Counted from the stretch's first letter, positions 16,811 through 24,850 are shown. The stretch is 56,055 bases of DNA from Clostridia bacterium (GCA_017521465.1 JAFXCN010000014.1:1-56055), one strand, 5' to 3'. Notes: a model not told the origin generated them from the letters alone. Program-made: numbers and translations.

Positions 16811-18106
16811 TTATCTTCCAAGAACTGTTCCTAAATTATATTTTGTTGTCAACATATTAAAACTAATTACCTCTGCATCACCGATTACAGTAGCATTCCC
16901 CGCCTGATCCTCTACATATAGCACTAATTGTCCTTGTATTTGATCCGCATTCGAATCGACCAAATATGGATATTCTCTCTTTAGAGATTCTTCCGCGTCT
17001 ACTATATCTTGCATAATTCTTTGATGTTCTTCTAAATTTGCCTCTTGTTCTACTGCTGTTAATCTATTATATCTATCAATTTCAGTATTTCTTTGTTCTT
17101 GAATTGCAGTATATCTGTTATTGTAATTTTGAACATCAAGTGGCATATTTTCTATAAGATTTGCACCTTTTCCACCTAACAAGAAGAAATCCAGTTCATT
17201 TCTTCCTTGACTTTCGCCTTCACCAACATCTTCCGCATATTCTTTATTTCCATCATATTCTGTTCTTGTTTTATAATAAATACCTTTTATACCCGTTTCG
17301 TTGTCCAAAATCTCTACTTGACCTTCTACAACAGAGCATTTCGGCTTAATATCATCAACTTTTGTTACTACAACGTTTATTGTAGTTTCCTTACCTTCTG
17401 AATCCTTAACGTAAATCGTATATACTCCATTCGTTTTTACAACTAAAGTATCACCATATACAAATGATCTAGCCGTACTTGAAGTCTTTATATTTTCTAT
17501 CGACTTAGGTCCAAAATCCCATCTAAATGTCCAATTTTCCCAAAATTCTTCCGCCGTTTCACCCTCATCTTTAGCTGACAATGCTTTTCTTGGAATAACA
17601 ACTCTCATTCTTGCGTTTTTGCTCCACACAATAGGATTTCCTGCTACCGTTATTTCTTCCTCTTGTTCGTGGTATCCAATTTCCCTACCCATAAATTCAT
17701 CTGTTAACGTATAATATTTCTTTTCCTCGTATATAAATGGATTTTTGCAATATACACGTAGTGTTTGTTCATTTACCACAAAACCTCTTTCTCTGTCAAC
17801 TATCGCAACATTTCCTATCTTTGACAAATCTAAATCATAATAATTTTCATTATCAAGTATATCTAATTGTGATTTCATTTCGTCAGGAACACTAATAGGT
17901 GTTTCGGAAAGAATCGGCAAAGTACCTGATTCAGCATAATATTGTTTCACCATTTCTTCCACAGTAGTTAAATCATATATAAAATCAGAAGATTCCATTG
18001 TTTCTCTTGACGTTTTAAGCATTGTTATAGAGACACTAGATAAAATTAATATTACCGCAATAGCTATTACCAAAACTACTAACGAATATCCTTTTTTTAT
18101 TGACAT
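16811..18106 (-). CDS. Large prepilin-like protein with extracellular beta domain
   Basis: The 431-residue protein starts MSIKKG-YSLVVLVIAIAVILIL, a prepilin-type leader with a helix to about residue 28; position +5 is Val instead of Glu. A helical stretch (TTVEEMVKQYYAESGTLPIL) follows. Residues about 165-265 resemble an Ig-like fold (WTFRWDFGPKS...VVKTNGVYTIYVKDSEGKE). Residues about 320-375 are charged and helical. The size and Glu loss recall minor tip pseudopilins, which is inference. GAGGTGAAA precedes the start and a strong terminator follows, so it is a single-gene unit. Confidence 0.72.
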   Translation of the reverse strand: MSIKKGYSLVVLVIAIAVILILSSVSITMLKTSRETMESSDFIYDLTTVEEMVKQYYAESGTLPILSETPISVPDEMKSQLDILDNENYYDLDLSKIGNVAIVDRERGFVVNEQTLRVYCKNPFIYEEKKYYTLTDEFMGREIGYHEQEEEITVAGNPIVWSKNARMRVVIPRKALSAKDEGETAEEFWENWTFRWDFGPKSIENIKTSSTARSFVYGDTLVVKTNGVYTIYVKDSEGKETTINVVVTKVDDIKPKCSVVEGQVEILDNETGIKGIYYKTRTEYDGNKEYAEDVGEGESQGRNELDFFLLGGKGANLIENMPLDVQNYNNRYTAIQEQRNTEIDRYNRLTAVEQEANLEEHQRIMQDIVDAEESLKREYPYLVDSNADQIQGQLVLYVEDQAGNATVIGDAEVISFNMLTTKYNLGTVLGR

Positions 18107-18163
18107 TTAAGTTTCACCTCTAATTTAGTTTATCTGTTTTTAGATTACTTGTAAAGCAAAAAG

Positions 18164-18754
18164 TCATAATTGTGTCCCTATTAACTCATTTATTATCAAT
18201 CTAACTCTTTCACGTTTTATTTCCTTATCTATAAGCAAAAAAACATATATACAAAAGAACAAGAAAAAATAATTTTTAAAATATACTGTAAAAATTATAG
18301 TAGCAACACTTAAAACACAAATTAATATTTTTAAAACAACACCATATGTTTTTATTCCGTTTTTATATCCAAAACATTTTATAAGAATTATCCTTAATAC
18401 TCTACCACCATCTAATGGATATATAGGAATTATATTGGTAATAAAAATAACACTATTAATTGTTGAATACATTCTATTAGATAAAAAAACAGCAAGCACC
18501 AAGCTTGCTATTGGTCCCATAATCGCTATTATAAATTCTTTTAAGCTAGATATATCATCTTCGTATCGCGCATTTACTCCTATAGATAATAATACGACTT
18601 CTTTTACTTTTACTCTTAATATTGTTGCTGTAATTATATGAGCCAATTCATGAATTATTACAAATATATAGAACACGAAGAAATACTCTAATCTATCTAT
18701 TACATATAAGTAAAACACAAATAAAATAAGATAGTAATGAATTTTTATTGTCAT
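18164..18754 (-). CDS. spoIVFB: SpoIVFB-like intramembrane metalloprotease (M50)
   Basis: The 196-residue membrane protein has the site-2-protease motifs HELAH near residue 35 and YPLDGGR near 112, and several hydrophobic segments. SpoIVFB cleaves pro-sigma-K in the mother cell outer forespore membrane. It is shorter than the Bacillus protein (about 288) and lacks a C-terminal CBS domain. Its start overlaps the end of the M23 gene by 4 bases (ATGA), the gene order expected for spoIVFA-spoIVFB. No sigma-K gene is in the window. Confidence 0.85.
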   Translation of the reverse strand: MTIKIHYYLILFVFYLYVIDRLEYFFVFYIFVIIHELAHIITATILRVKVKEVVLLSIGVNARYEDDISSLKEFIIAIMGPIASLVLAVFLSNRMYSTINSVIFITNIIPIYPLDGGRVLRIILIKCFGYKNGIKTYGVVLKILICVLSVATIIFTVYFKNYFFLFFCIYVFLLIDKEIKRERVRLIINELIGTQL

Positions 18755-19596
18755 TTCGCACCCATTTGTGAATAATCTAATACATCTGCAGGATTAACCA
18801 ATTTTCCATCTAATCTAATCTCAAAATGCAAATGCGGACCTGTTGCCCACCCCGTACTACCAACTTTTCCAATCACTTCACCTTGCTTTACCTTTTGTCC
18901 TTTTTTTACTTTTAATTCACTACAATGTGCATATAAAGTAACAACATCATCTGTTTGAATCATAATATACTTGCCATATGCATTATCTGTCGTAGCTGTT
19001 ATAACTTCACCACCAATTGATGCATAAATATTTGTACCTTTATTAGCCGCAACATCAATTCCAGAATGATATGGTGTAACAATTTTATTTTCACTTTCTC
19101 TAACACCAAATTCAGATGTAACTGTTCCAATTATCGCATGCTTTAATTTATAATTTTCTTTTATGTACTCTGCATCTTCAACTAATTGATTAACTCCTTC
19201 CACAGCTTCTTCAAATTTTGTTTCATCACTTATGCCTTCACTTATAATATTTTCATTTTTTATTTGTTCTTCGATAATTTTATCGTTCTCTGGAATCTCT
19301 TTATAATTTTCTAAATTTTGTACAAATCTATTCAATTCTATAATCGCATTTTGTCCATATTCAAAGAATTCTTTTATATCTATTTTTAGCATTACATTAG
19401 AATCAACCCAGGCCATAATAGGTTCAATTTTATAAAGTTTTGCAATTGTTAGAAAAAGAAATATCGATGCGCTAATTAACAATTGATACAAAAATTTTTT
19501 TATTTTCTTTTCAGCATATTTTATATTTTCTTTTTTTATCGGTTTAACCGTAGATATATTTCTTCTATATGCACTTCTGTCAATTACTCGTTCCAC
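18751..19596 (-). CDS. spoIVFA: SpoIVFA-like M23 peptidase-domain protein
   Basis: The 281-residue protein has a basic N-terminus, a transmembrane helix at about 34-55, a linker, and a LytM/M23 domain at about 155-275. The metal ligands look complete: PYHSGID near 177, VTLYAHC near 222 and GPHLHFE near 253. The Bacillus SpoIVFA domain is degenerate, so intact residues suggest a possible active endopeptidase or a SpoIIQ-like role. GTG 19596 is the start, 8 bases after AAGAGGTG. Coupling to the M50 gene supports the sporulation assignment. Confidence 0.8.
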   Translation of the reverse strand: MERVIDRSAYRRNISTVKPIKKENIKYAEKKIKKFLYQLLISASIFLFLTIAKLYKIEPIMAWVDSNVMLKIDIKEFFEYGQNAIIELNRFVQNLENYKEIPENDKIIEEQIKNENIISEGISDETKFEEAVEGVNQLVEDAEYIKENYKLKHAIIGTVTSEFGVRESENKIVTPYHSGIDVAANKGTNIYASIGGEVITATTDNAYGKYIMIQTDDVVTLYAHCSELKVKKGQKVKQGEVIGKVGSTGWATGPHLHFEIRLDGKLVNPADVLDYSQMGAK

Positions 19597-19648
19597 AAAA
19601 CATCACCTCTTTAATAAAATATATTCGCTTGACCAATATTTATGCTTA

Positions 19649-19966
19649 CTATTTTATTAAAGAAATAAAAAACGAAACTATCATAATAAGTATTGCAATC
19701 GTTATCACATTTGCTTTAATTCTTTTCAATTTTTCTCTGTCATTTCTTTCTTGTATCTTTGCAACTTCTTGTTCAACTTCTAATTTATTAGAACAATCTT
19801 TTATAATTTCATTTACTTCTGACATAATAATATCTTTATTTCTTGATTTTATTGAAAAACTTTTTTCTTTACCATTACTTGTCTTTAAAATAAATATTGC
19901 TTCTTCAATTAAATTCGATGGAATATCTTTTATACAAATAACATTCTTATTTATTCTAGTAATCAT
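19649..19966 (-). CDS. Small tail-anchored protein, unknown function
   Basis: The 105-residue protein starts with a beta-rich part (ICIKDIPSNLIEEAIFILK) and a charged helical stretch (about 55-82), and ends with one hydrophobic helix (residues 84-104). This layout suggests a cytoplasmic domain anchored at the C-terminus. AGGAGG precedes the ATG. It lies 52 bp upstream of spoIVFA and may be its first operon gene. I do not recognise the family. Confidence 0.65.
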   Translation of the reverse strand: MITRINKNVICIKDIPSNLIEEAIFILKTSNGKEKSFSIKSRNKDIIMSEVNEIIKDCSNKLEVEQEVAKIQERNDREKLKRIKANVITIAILIMIVSFFISLIK

Positions 19967-20045
19967 AAAACCTCCTACAAATTTATAATGTAAGTTTTTC
20001 CATTTTAATGAAAAATATACATCTCTATTTGTAAGAGGTTTTTAA

Positions 20046-20618
20046 TTATTGTTTGGCTATAAACATTTTATTATCAGTTATTCCAAAAGAACTTTTCATC
20101 ATATTTAGTATAGCTTTATTTTCCAAACTAGATATAGTGAATTTATATCTTTTACCCGACGCTGTTATAACTAATTTTGTAGTAAGCGCATGCTTTTTAA
20201 GGAACTTTTTATTGAAGCTATATATATACATACCTTCAATTGTAGCTATAGGGATTACTATATCAGACTTTAAAAATCTAGATAATATCAATGTGTTTTC
20301 ATTAACAGAAATACTTCTTGATAATTCAATAATATATAGCAAAATCAATACAGTTGCATATACAAAAGGAATCCAAGCTTCTGTCTTAGATATTTCACAG
20401 ACTGCATAAAACATTCCTATTAAAACTGCATTCAAAAGAGTTATTGTCAAAACGTATCTAGGAGCTGGTATGATATCCTTTAAATTTTTAACATTTATTT
20501 CTTTTACGTTACTAAAATAATTAGGGTTTTGTGGTACCATATATAGTTTGGCACCTAAGTAATAATTTGTCACTGTTAAAACTAATGTTACTATTAATAT
20601 TAATGATATCATCCACAT
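20046..20618 (-). CDS. Membrane protein with PH-like domain
   Basis: The 190-residue protein has a hydrophobic segment at 2-23 and a pair at about 57-95. After these comes a beta-rich cytoplasmic part (about 98-180) with ISVNENTLILSRFLKSDIVIPIATIEGMYIY, like the bacterial PH (YdbS/PH_9-type) domains. Function is unknown for this type. It lies 21 bp after the UDP-sugar pyrophosphorylase gene, so it is probably cotranscribed. AAGGAGGAA precedes the ATG. Confidence 0.65.
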   Translation of the reverse strand: MWMISLILIVTLVLTVTNYYLGAKLYMVPQNPNYFSNVKEINVKNLKDIIPAPRYVLTITLLNAVLIGMFYAVCEISKTEAWIPFVYATVLILLYIIELSRSISVNENTLILSRFLKSDIVIPIATIEGMYIYSFNKKFLKKHALTTKLVITASGKRYKFTISSLENKAILNMMKSSFGITDNKMFIAKQ

Positions 20619-20639
20619 TTAGATTTCCTCCTTGGTATT

Positions 20640-21872
20640 CTATAAATTATAATAATCTTTATATAATTTTCTTGCTGTTTCTGGACTATCGTTTCCTTCT
20701 GCATTTTTTATTGGAGCAAAGCATTCTTCTCTTTTATATCTTAACACACCTAAGCTCTCAAGTCTATCAAAAGCATCAAAAATAAATGTTTCAAATTTGT
20801 ATGCATTAGGTTCTTCTGCTATAACCATTTCTCCACTTTCGTTCATATAATTACATTTTTTAAATGCACTATGATATGGTAATTTTTCTTTTGCAATTCC
20901 TTCTATAACATCTATATTGAATAAGTTCATCATTATATGTGCTTCACCATATAAAAATTCATTATTCTCATCAACCGCTTCTGCCATTTCATCTGTTATT
21001 TCTGTATATTCAACAACAGATGGTTTTGCATTTCTTTTACACAATATACCAACACGCTCTTTAGCAGAATTTTTAACAATAGATACTGATGTAGCTTTCA
21101 TATTGTTTTCTGCTGAATATCCAACCAAAAGCGGATCAACTAATTTCGCAAGTGGATTATCAACTGCACAACTAAATATCCATTCAATGCCATTTGCTTG
21201 CATATCTGCTAAAACGCCATTTCGAACCATTGCTTCAAATAATCCACCATGTCCATCGGCCGCTTCTTTTATTAACCCATTTTCGCCTATAATTACTTTT
21301 CCATTTGTATCTATCATTGGAAACTCACCTTGTTTAAAGAAAATCTTAATTCCATCTTTATATCCAAAGTAATCATGTTCTTCAAAAAACTTTACCGTAT
21401 CATCATTATTTTCTTTACTTGTCATTATATACCATGGAATGATAACTCCATATTTATCTTTAGCTGTTTTTAATTTATCACAGAATAGTTCAAACAAACT
21501 TTTGTGAGAATCAAGTCCCATATCAAAAGTTCCTTTAGGACCATTGTGTCCAAGTCTTGTGCCTTGTCCACCAGCAACCATAACAACTGCATATTTTCCA
21601 CTAGCAATTATTTCATCACCTTTTGATAAATAATTTTCTCTTTCATCTTCTGACAACTTATTAGAATCAACATATGAAATTGGTTCTATAATATCATTAC
21701 CTGTTGTAGGTTTTGTTTTTGTCTTTTCATATAGTTCAGCAATCTTTTCAAAATCAATATTTAAAACTTGATTTAAAAGTTCTTCTTTTTTATCATCTGC
21801 TAATCTTTCATAAGCACTTAAAACATGAGTTTGACCATATTTTTCTAAAATTTCTTTAGCATTATTTATCAT
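20640..21872 (-). CDS. UDP-sugar pyrophosphorylase (UTP--glucose-1-phosphate / UDPGP family)
   Basis: The 410-residue enzyme belongs to the eukaryotic-type UDPGP family, which joins UTP and a hexose-1-phosphate (glucose, or N-acetylglucosamine/galactosamine). It has the nucleotide loop VMVAGGQGTRLG near residue 86, then GPKGTFDMGL, HGGLFEAM near 206 and CAVDNPLAK near 232. I chose ATG 21872 because GGAGG lies 8 bases before it; the longer frame adds 20 residues of untranslated leader. It probably feeds envelope polysaccharides. Substrate specificity cannot be read from sequence alone. Confidence 0.85.
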   Translation of the reverse strand: MINNAKEILEKYGQTHVLSAYERLADDKKEELLNQVLNIDFEKIAELYEKTKTKPTTGNDIIEPISYVDSNKLSEDERENYLSKGDEIIASGKYAVVMVAGGQGTRLGHNGPKGTFDMGLDSHKSLFELFCDKLKTAKDKYGVIIPWYIMTSKENNDDTVKFFEEHDYFGYKDGIKIFFKQGEFPMIDTNGKVIIGENGLIKEAADGHGGLFEAMVRNGVLADMQANGIEWIFSCAVDNPLAKLVDPLLVGYSAENNMKATSVSIVKNSAKERVGILCKRNAKPSVVEYTEITDEMAEAVDENNEFLYGEAHIMMNLFNIDVIEGIAKEKLPYHSAFKKCNYMNESGEMVIAEEPNAYKFETFIFDAFDRLESLGVLRYKREECFAPIKNAEGNDSPETARKLYKDYYNL

Positions 21873-21973
21873 AAAATATCCTCCATAAAATTTATCTAAA
21901 ATTATATTTTCATAATATATAATTATCCCCAAAAAGTCAATAATATGTACTTGTGTTTGTTGCTACACCAATT

Positions 21974-22016
21974 TTTTTTCTTTATTATTTATTCAATTTT
22001 CTTTATTCTTTTTATT
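21974..22016. repeat. A/T-rich repeat flanking the GC-rich island, left copy
   Basis: TTTATTATTTATTC and TTTCTTTATTCTTT here match the stretch at 23643-23682 in the same orientation. The two copies bracket the cassette island of about 1.6 kb. Reverse-oriented relatives are at 13024 and 53412. Confidence 0.45.
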
Positions 22017-22017
22017 T

Positions 22018-22103
22018 GTGTCCGCTGAAAAGTGTTTGCTGAGTGAATTTTTGTGTCCGACAGAAAGTGATTGCTGGGTGAATTTTTGTGTCCGACAGAA
22101 AGT
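22018..22103. repeat. 35-bp tandem repeat after cassette 1
   Basis: Two complete 35-bp units (22018-22052, 22053-22087) start with GTGTCCG and contain GAGTGAATTTTT or GGGTGAATTTTT; a third partial unit covers 22088-22103. A related unit and a half lies at 22732-22780, just beyond the terminator of cassette 2. Confidence 0.8.
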
Positions 22104-22119
22104 ATACAAAAAGGCATAA

Positions 22120-22143
22120 AAAAGGGCGCCTCACGGCGCCTCG
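22120..22143 (-). terminator. Terminator of cassette 1
   Basis: Two GGCGCC blocks around a 4-base loop form a strong stem followed by T6 on the minus strand. The TGA stop of the gene lies in the loop. Confidence 0.75.
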
Positions 22144-22514
22144 TAGTGCAAGGTGTATGTATACTCCTTGCTTTTTGTCCACCCTCTTTTGAGAAGCTCT
22201 TGTTCCATAAGGGGATACTTTATTTTGGGAATTTCTTCCCAAAGTTTCCTTGTCCCTACTCTCAAGTAAGTTTTTTGCCCTTCAAAGGCAAAATCCTGGA
22301 AGGACAATGTCACCCTTGGCAAAGCGGGTTTCTGCCCCTCTAATGGGTTCCATGCCAGGAGGGTGAGCTTATACTCTGCTAACTCTACTGCGACTAGAGC
22401 GCAGATCTTATCAGCAATCGCGCTGATAATTTTTTCTACCCGAATTTCTTCGAGTGTTTTGGGGATCTGCTCTTCTTTCCGAATGATATTTCTGAAGATA
22501 TTCATAAATTTCAT
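22131..22514 (-). CDS. Cassette 1: GC-rich ORFan, unknown function
   Basis: The 127-residue protein begins MKFMNIFRNIIRKEEQIPKT; residues about 20-45 are helical and the C-terminal 60 residues are basic and aromatic (LRVGTRKLWEEIPKIKYPLM). There is no signal peptide or recognisable motif. Base and codon use are about balanced, very unlike the neighbouring AT-rich genes. GGCGGAGGTG precedes the ATG. The gene has its own promoter about 180 bp upstream and its own terminator overlapping the stop. It looks like a transferred cassette. Confidence 0.65.
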   Translation of the reverse strand: MKFMNIFRNIIRKEEQIPKTLEEIRVEKIISAIADKICALVAVELAEYKLTLLAWNPLEGQKPALPRVTLSFQDFAFEGQKTYLRVGTRKLWEEIPKIKYPLMEQELLKRGWTKSKEYTYTLHYEAP

Positions 22515-22696
22515 GCTGCACCTCCGCCCAGTTAGTGCGCTCTCATCAAAGTAGGAAACATAGTACTGCTTCTAGCTATGGTGGCACTACCCAAGCGGCA
22601 GTACCCAACCATAGGTATTCTCTACATGTGCGTTTTGCTACTGGTATTATAACACTACATATAGAGCCGAACTAAAGCATAGATTCGTTATATATA

Positions 22697-22725
22697 TTTT
22701 ACCATATTTACATAATTTTTTCAAG
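22697..22725 (-). promoter_or_regulatory. Promoter of cassette 1
   Basis: TTGAAA and TAAAAT on the minus strand have a 17-bp spacer. The segment AATTATGTAAATATG between them is identical in the cassette 2 promoter. A 180-bp leader with hairpins (for example GGTGGCACTACC nearby) separates it from the gene. Confidence 0.65.
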
Positions 22726-22731
22726 TGCTTG

Positions 22732-22780
22732 TCTGCTACAAAATGTTCGCTGAGTGAACTTTTGTGTCTGACGAAAAATG
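22732..22780. repeat. Further copy of the 35-bp cassette repeat
   Basis: The stretch contains CGCTGAGTGAACTTTTGTGT, matching CTGAGTGAATTTTTGTGT at 22038. It lies between the cassette 2 terminator and the cassette 1 promoter, so repeats separate the two units. Confidence 0.7.
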
Positions 22781-22792
22781 CATAAAGAAAGA

Positions 22793-22815
22793 GGGGCACA
22801 CAGCGTGTGCCCCTC
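22793..22815 (-). terminator. Terminator of cassette 2
   Basis: GAGGGGCACAC and GTGTGCCCCTC form an 11-bp perfect stem, followed by TTTCTTTAT on the minus strand. Confidence 0.8.
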
Positions 22816-22828
22816 AGCAACTCCTTTC

Positions 22829-23314
22829 TTATTTGCTCAGACTCTTTATGACCCACATGCGCAGGTCAAAGAAGAATAGCCCATTCTGGCTAGCGTCTTC
22901 ACGCCAGCCCTTTTCATGGAGGAACCGCCGTACCAGCGGTTCCTCCAGATTAACCTCGGTCTTTCCGACCAGAGTCTCAGCATAATACATCGATCTGATC
23001 GCGTGATCGTAGATGACCTCGGAAAGGCCATCTCCGTTTCTTACGCCCTGGCGGATCATCTTGCCCGCCTTTGCCCAGAACCGAGCAAAGTCCAGACAAA
23101 AATCGTACATCATCGGCACTGCTTCGTCGACGGCGCATCCCACCGCAGTGGTTTCGTCGCAGACTTCGAAGCCCTCTTCCAAAATAGCCTTCTTGGCTTT
23201 AGCGTCGGCTTCCACCATAAGGCGATACATTGCCTCAACAGCAGCAGTATCGTCGATGGTGTCGATGGTGTCGATGGTGTCGTTGGTACCGAACAGATTC
23301 TTATTGCTTTCCAT
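22829..23314 (-). CDS. Cassette 2: GC-rich ORFan, unknown function
   Basis: The 161-residue acidic, mainly helical protein has an N-terminal DTIDTIDTIDDT repeat encoded by a 9-bp tandem repeat (23252-23287). Later segments (EAMYRLMVEADAKAKKAILE, RRFLHEKGWRED) are helical; three Cys occur at about 52, 59 and 73. No family is recognised. Codon use is GC-rich, unlike neighbours. AAGGAGGAGCGACC precedes the ATG. It has its own promoter and terminator, as cassette 1 does. Confidence 0.65.
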   Translation of the reverse strand: MESNKNLFGTNDTIDTIDTIDDTAAVEAMYRLMVEADAKAKKAILEEGFEVCDETTAVGCAVDEAVPMMYDFCLDFARFWAKAGKMIRQGVRNGDGLSEVIYDHAIRSMYYAETLVGKTEVNLEEPLVRRFLHEKGWREDASQNGLFFFDLRMWVIKSLSK

Positions 23315-23475
23315 GGTCGCTCCTCCTTGCCCTTTGGGCGGTCCTAGACTAGATAAGAATAGTAACGAGTTGCTTCTGTTATGACTTTAGTTGTCACAAC
23401 TTTTCTGTTCAACGAATTCTCCTTTTAAAGGATATATACGCGACAGAAAGCCAGAAACAATTGGCTATTACTATT

Positions 23476-23504
23476 ATTTTAGCATATTTACATAATTTTA
23501 GCAA
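23476..23504 (-). promoter_or_regulatory. Promoter of cassette 2
   Basis: TTGCTA and TAAAAT on the minus strand have a 17-bp spacer identical over AATTATGTAAATATG to the cassette 1 promoter. The 160-bp leader to the gene has no ORF that I can support. Confidence 0.6.
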
Positions 23505-23516
23505 GAGTATCTAGCC

Positions 23517-23600
23517 ATTGCAACCATTTACGTCGGAGATACTCTGTTCACCCTCCGGGTGTACATTCTATGTCGGACGTAAATTGTTTCTCATTCCATC
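23517..23600. repeat. Mobile-looking hairpin repeat, copy 1
   Basis: TTTACGTC and GACGTAAA at the ends, GGAGATA / TATGTC inside and TTCACCC / GGGTGTA at the centre form a long imperfect palindrome. A copy about 90% identical, in the same orientation, lies at 36230-36305. It is beside cassette 2. No ORF is present. Confidence 0.75.
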
Positions 23601-23609
23601 ATAGAATAT

Positions 23610-23682
23610 AAAATAATAAAGAAGATTGAACACTGAAAAAAATTTTATTTATTATTTATTCCCTATTCTTTATTCTTTATTT
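23610..23682. repeat. A/T-rich repeat flanking the GC-rich island, right copy
   Basis: TTATTTATTATTTATTC and TATTCTTTATTCTTTATT match 21974-22016 in direct orientation. It lies just before the radical SAM gene start. Confidence 0.45.
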
Positions 23683-23710
23683 GTTATATAATCCTTCTTG
23701 GAGGTGTACT

Positions 23711-24586
23711 ATGGGCTGCAATTTGTGTCCTTTTAATTGTAATGTTGATAGAATTGATACTTTAGGCAGATGTAAGTGCGGTATTTTGCCTAAACTTGCT
23801 CTTGCTTCTATCCACAAATGGGAAGAGCCTTGTATTAGCGGCGAAAACGGCTCAGGAACGGTTTTCTTTTCCGGATGCAATCTTAGTTGCATATTTTGTC
23901 AAAATCACGAAATTAGCCATTCTGGTTTCGGGAAAGAGGTTTCTATCGAAAGACTTGCAGATATATTTTTAGAATTACAAGATAAGAATGTAAATAATAT
24001 AAATCTCGTTTCTCCTACTCCATATGTACCTCAAATAATAAAAGCTTTAGATATTGCTAAAACAAATGGATTAAAAATTCCTGTTGTTTATAATACAAAT
24101 TCATATGAGAATGTAGAAACAATAAAAAGATTAAATGGATATGTGGATATTTATTTGCCAGATTTAAAATATTTTGATGATACTGTCGCATTAGAATATT
24201 CAAAGATTCCGAATTATTTTGATACAGCTTCAAAAGCTATTTTAGAAATGTTATCTCAAGTACCAAATAATGTTTTTAATGATAACGGAATATTGCAAAA
24301 AGGAATAATAGTTAGGCATCTAATTCTACCTGGTAATGTAACACAAACTAAAAAGATTTTAAATTGGATTAAAAACAATTTGCCAGAAGATATTTATATA
24401 AGCATCATGGCGCAATATTTCCCAACCTATAAAGCAAAAGAACATAATTTATTAAATAGAAAAATTTCAAAAAAAGAATACGAAATGGTTTTAAATATGC
24501 TTGGAGATTTTGAAAACGGATATATACAAGAACTGTCTGATTGTGAAGAGGAATATGTGCCGAAGTTTGATTTGTCAGGAGTATAA
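23711..24586 (+). CDS. Radical SAM protein of the PflA-like (PflX) family
   Basis: The 291-residue protein has the radical SAM cluster motif CNLSCIFCQN near residue 58, and an N-terminal Cys set (CNLCPFNCNVD...GRCKCG) that could hold another metal site. VVYNTNSYE and DIYLPDLKYFD are typical of the PflA-like family (pyruvate formate-lyase activase-related, COG1313). I chose ATG 23711, 8 bases after GGAGGTG, instead of an in-frame upstream start. No glycyl-radical enzyme is adjacent, so the substrate is unknown. Confidence 0.88.
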   Translation: MGCNLCPFNCNVDRIDTLGRCKCGILPKLALASIHKWEEPCISGENGSGTVFFSGCNLSCIFCQNHEISHSGFGKEVSIERLADIFLELQDKNVNNINLVSPTPYVPQIIKALDIAKTNGLKIPVVYNTNSYENVETIKRLNGYVDIYLPDLKYFDDTVALEYSKIPNYFDTASKAILEMLSQVPNNVFNDNGILQKGIIVRHLILPGNVTQTKKILNWIKNNLPEDIYISIMAQYFPTYKAKEHNLLNRKISKKEYEMVLNMLGDFENGYIQELSDCEEEYVPKFDLSGV

Positions 24587-24596
24587 ATTTAAAAAC

Positions 24597-24672
24597 CATA
24601 GTGAATAGTGAATAATTATCTGAATTTAAATCAGAAGCTAACCATTAATTATTAACTATTCGTTATTCACTA
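24597..24672. repeat. TATTCACTATTC-family inverted repeat
   Basis: ATAGTGAATAGTGAATAATTA at the left is mirrored by TAATTATTAACTATTC and GTTATTCACTAT at the right, around a small hairpin (CTGAATTTAAATCAG). The same TATTCAC repeat occurs at 36134 and 55002. Confidence 0.6.
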
Positions 24673-24682
24673 TATTTATTCG

Positions 24683-24850
24683 CCCTCTTCCGTCAGCGAA
24701 AATGTTTCCTTTGGAAACTTCGATACTCACAAAAATATGAAAAAATCATTCGCATATAAAACTAAACAAGATATACATTTTTTGCCCAGGTCGTCCGTTT
24801 CGCATCTTCGATGCGAAGCCGTGGCTACGCCTTTTCGCCCAGGGCAGAAA
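24683..24850. repeat. GC-rich intergenic repeat copies
   Basis: 24683-24728 matches the tail of copy B (CGCCCTCTTCCGTCAGCGAA, then GTTTCCTTTGGAAAC). 24787-24850 is a separate GC-rich palindrome (GCCCAGG...CCCAGGGC) with an inner TTCGCATC/GATGCGAA hairpin. The 24587-24903 gap holds these repeats and a terminator only. Confidence 0.6.

Noticed and set aside
22018-22103. CRISPR array
   Set aside because: Units of 35 bp are contiguous without unique spacers, and no cas genes are nearby.
22012-22242. 76-codon minus-strand frame over the 35-bp repeats
   Set aside because: It reads through the cassette 1 terminator and tandem repeats in a different frame from the cassette gene.
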